DNA of 7,518 bases. Origin: Clostridiales bacterium (GTDB lineage: Bacteria; Bacillota; Clostridia; Oscillospirales; CAG-272). This document shows, piece by piece, positions 6,212-7,518 of the stretch. The stretch covers positions 1 to 7,518 of the forward strand of contig DXYE01000124.1 of assembly GCA_019415985.1 (NCBI GenBank), in the 5' to 3' direction. The position numbers and the translations under genes were made by a program. Each line of letters opens with the position of its first letter. The stretch's first letter is position 1. Below the pieces are notes generated by a model. The model made no database searches and was not told the origin of the DNA. It saw nothing but the letters and a program-made list of their open reading frames with translations.

Positions 6212-7066
6212 ATGGAATTCTTAAATCAGAATACACCGATTCATCTTGTAAATGGAGTTAACATTCCATGTATCGGATATGGCACGTGGCAAACACCTGC
6301 TGGTGAAGTTGCAGCGGTGTCTGTCCGTGCCGCGCTGGAGGCTGGTTATCGCCATATCGATGCAGCTTCAGCCTATGGAAATGAGGAAGGGGTCGGAGAA
6401 GGTATTCAAACGAGTGGTGTACATCGCGATGAAATATTCTTAACCAGCAAACTGAATAATCCGGATCATGGCTATGAACAGACGAAACGCGCATTTGCAG
6501 AATCACTGAAGGCGCTAAAGACGGACTATCTTGATTTATATCTGATCCATTGGCCAAATCCAATTTCCTGCCGAAATAACTGGGAAGAGATGAATGCTGC
6601 TACATGGAAGGCGATGGAGGAACTTTACGAATCGGGTCAGATTAAAGCAATTGGCGTTAGCAACTTCCGCCAACATCATTTTGAAGCACTTGCAAAAACT
6701 GCAAATGTTGCTCCAATGGTGAATCAAATTAGCCTTTCACCTGGATTGACGCAGACAAGTATTTGCTCTTATTGCCAAGAACACGGCATGGTAATGGAGG
6801 CATATAGTCCGCTGGGAACAGGACGAATTCTGCAGTTGGAGGAAATGCGATATTTTGCTGAAAAGTATAATCACAGTATTGCACAGATCTGTATTCGTTG
6901 GAGCTTGCAAATGGGGTTCATTCCACTTCCTAAATCTATTAACGCTTCAAGAATTCGCGAAAATATCAATGTTTTTGATTTTAAGCTCTCTGATGAGGAT
7001 GTTTCGACAATTGCTTCGATTCAGGCAGGTAGTGTTGCGCGAGATCCGGATACAATTAACTTTTAG
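6212..7066 (+). CDS. Aldo/keto reductase, NADPH-dependent type
   Basis: A 284-residue cytoplasmic oxidoreductase of the AKR superfamily, nearest in style to bacterial 2,5-diketo-D-gluconate-reductase-like enzymes. It would reduce an aldehyde or ketone (or run in reverse) with NAD(P)H. The full catalytic tetrad is visible: Asp50 (HIDAA), Tyr55 (AYGNE), Lys80 (TSKL) and His113 (LIHWP). GVSNF is at 148-152. PLPKSINASRIREN (238-251), with Lys241, Ser242 and Arg247, is the cofactor 2'-phosphate pocket and favours NADPH. One oddity is that the usual VNQ-x-E-x-HP block reads VNQISLSP (170-177), which loses the acidic and histidine residues near the substrate pocket. The gene starts 76 nt after livF with no clear terminator or promoter between, so it is probably co-transcribed and acts on a product of the imported compound. 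The exact substrate cannot be told. Confidence 0.92.
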   Translation: MEFLNQNTPIHLVNGVNIPCIGYGTWQTPAGEVAAVSVRAALEAGYRHIDAASAYGNEEGVGEGIQTSGVHRDEIFLTSKLNNPDHGYEQTKRAFAESLKALKTDYLDLYLIHWPNPISCRNNWEEMNAATWKAMEELYESGQIKAIGVSNFRQHHFEALAKTANVAPMVNQISLSPGLTQTSICSYCQEHGMVMEAYSPLGTGRILQLEEMRYFAEKYNHSIAQICIRWSLQMGFIPLPKSINASRIRENINVFDFKLSDEDVSTIASIQAGSVARDPDTINF

Positions 7067-7115
7067 TGTAATTGCTTTCTAAGTTTATGAAATATCTTGG
7101 AAGAAAGGCAAAATC

Positions 7116-7518
7116 ATGAATCAAATTATTAAAAAGCTTCAATCTGCGGCAATCGTGCCAGTTGTCGTATTGGACGACGCAAAAGATGCGGTCGCGACGG
7201 CAAAGGCTCTGCTTGCCGGAGGCGTGGACGTGATGGAGATCACGTTCCGCACGGCAGCTGCGGCAGACTCGATCAAGGCGGTCGCGGAAAGCTGCCCCGA
7301 TATGCTCGTCGGTGCGGGAACGGTCATCACGCTCGAGCAGTGCAAAAAGGCTGTCGAGTGCGGCGCCAAATTTATCGTCTCGCCGGGCTTTGACGAGGAG
7401 GTCGTCCGCTGGTGCGTGGAGAACGGCGTTGCCGTGACGCCCGGCTGCGTGACGCCGACGGAAATCATGGCGGCGATGAAGCTGGGACTCAAGGTCGTAA
7501 AGTTCTTCCCGGCTGGCG
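7116..7518 (+). CDS. KDPG / 4-hydroxy-2-oxoglutarate aldolase, 3' end beyond window
   Basis: The first 134 residues of a class I aldolase of the Eda family (usually about 205-215 residues). It cleaves 2-keto-3-deoxy-6-phosphogluconate, or related 2-keto-3-deoxy or 4-hydroxy-2-oxo acids, to pyruvate (or glyoxylate) and an aldehyde. IVPVVVL opens the barrel. MEITFRT supplies Glu41 and Arg45, GAGTV gives Thr69, SPGF is at 89-92 and PGCVTPTE at 109-116. KFFPAG holds the Schiff-base Lys129. These sit four residues before E. coli Glu45, Arg49, Thr73 and Lys133, so all visible catalytic residues are present. AAAGG at 7104-7108 lies 7 nt before the ATG. The gene starts 49 nt after the reductase gene, with no terminator seen. 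Base composition jumps here: 15/60 G+C in 7081-7140, 34/60 in 7141-7200, 38/60 in 7201-7260 and 42/60 in 7381-7440. Which keto acid it uses cannot be decided. Confidence 0.93.
   Translation, partial: MNQIIKKLQSAAIVPVVVLDDAKDAVATAKALLAGGVDVMEITFRTAAAADSIKAVAESCPDMLVGAGTVITLEQCKKAVECGAKFIVSPGFDEEVVRWCVENGVAVTPGCVTPTEIMAAMKLGLKVVKFFPAG

Noticed and set aside
7139..7492. Long minus-strand open frame opposite the aldolase gene
   Set aside because: It lies entirely antisense to a gene with clear Eda motifs and a ribosome site. The openness is explained by the local high G+C and periodic codon use, and no minus-strand start signal is seen.

Overview
The window is the start and most of a one-directional catabolic operon. 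It encodes a complete branched-chain-amino-acid-type (HAAT/Liv) ABC importer interleaved with metabolic enzymes. The host is probably an anaerobic Firmicute, perhaps a clostridium. This rests on the strong AGGAG-type ribosome sites, near-consensus sigma-A promoters, a lipoprotein-anchored binding protein with a Thr/Asp/Asn-rich linker, and many cysteines in exported and enzymatic proteins. The taxonomy is inference only.

Layout. Positions 1-288 are a control region. One near-consensus promoter points right (198-226) into the operon. A second, also near consensus, points left (98-126) toward a gene whose probable first codons lie at 11-1 on the minus strand, with the rest outside the window. 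Downstream of each -10 box lies a copy of the same 28-bp composite palindrome (63-90 and 233-260), built as GGAA-N5-TTCC-N7-GGAA. The palindrome has the same geometry as the classical IclR consensus, so the divergent gene may be an autoregulated IclR-type repressor.

The operon reads: lipoprotein substrate-binding protein (289-1497); FluG-like amidohydrolase (1545-2693); a GC-rich stem-loop (2700-2732); LivH (2754-3632) and LivM (3644-4651) permeases; LivG (4644-5423) and LivF (5410-6135) ATPases; an NADPH-type aldo/keto reductase (6212-7066); and a KDPG / 4-hydroxy-2-oxoglutarate aldolase (7116 to beyond the window end). LivM/LivG and LivG/LivF overlap, and the other gaps are 11-76 nt with no convincing terminator. 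One transcript is therefore likely, possibly with partial attenuation at the stem-loop.

How it may work (inference). The importer takes up a small amide or carboxylate compound, the amidohydrolase hydrolyses it, the reductase acts on a carbonyl intermediate, and the aldolase cleaves a 2-keto-3-deoxy or 4-hydroxy-2-oxo acid to pyruvate or glyoxylate plus an aldehyde. This set of enzymes does not fit a plain leucine/isoleucine/valine importer. The substrate cannot be read from the sequence.

The last gene differs sharply in base composition: 38/60 and 42/60 G+C in two 60-base blocks, against 25/60 in a block of the preceding reductase gene. It may have a different history or much stronger codon selection.
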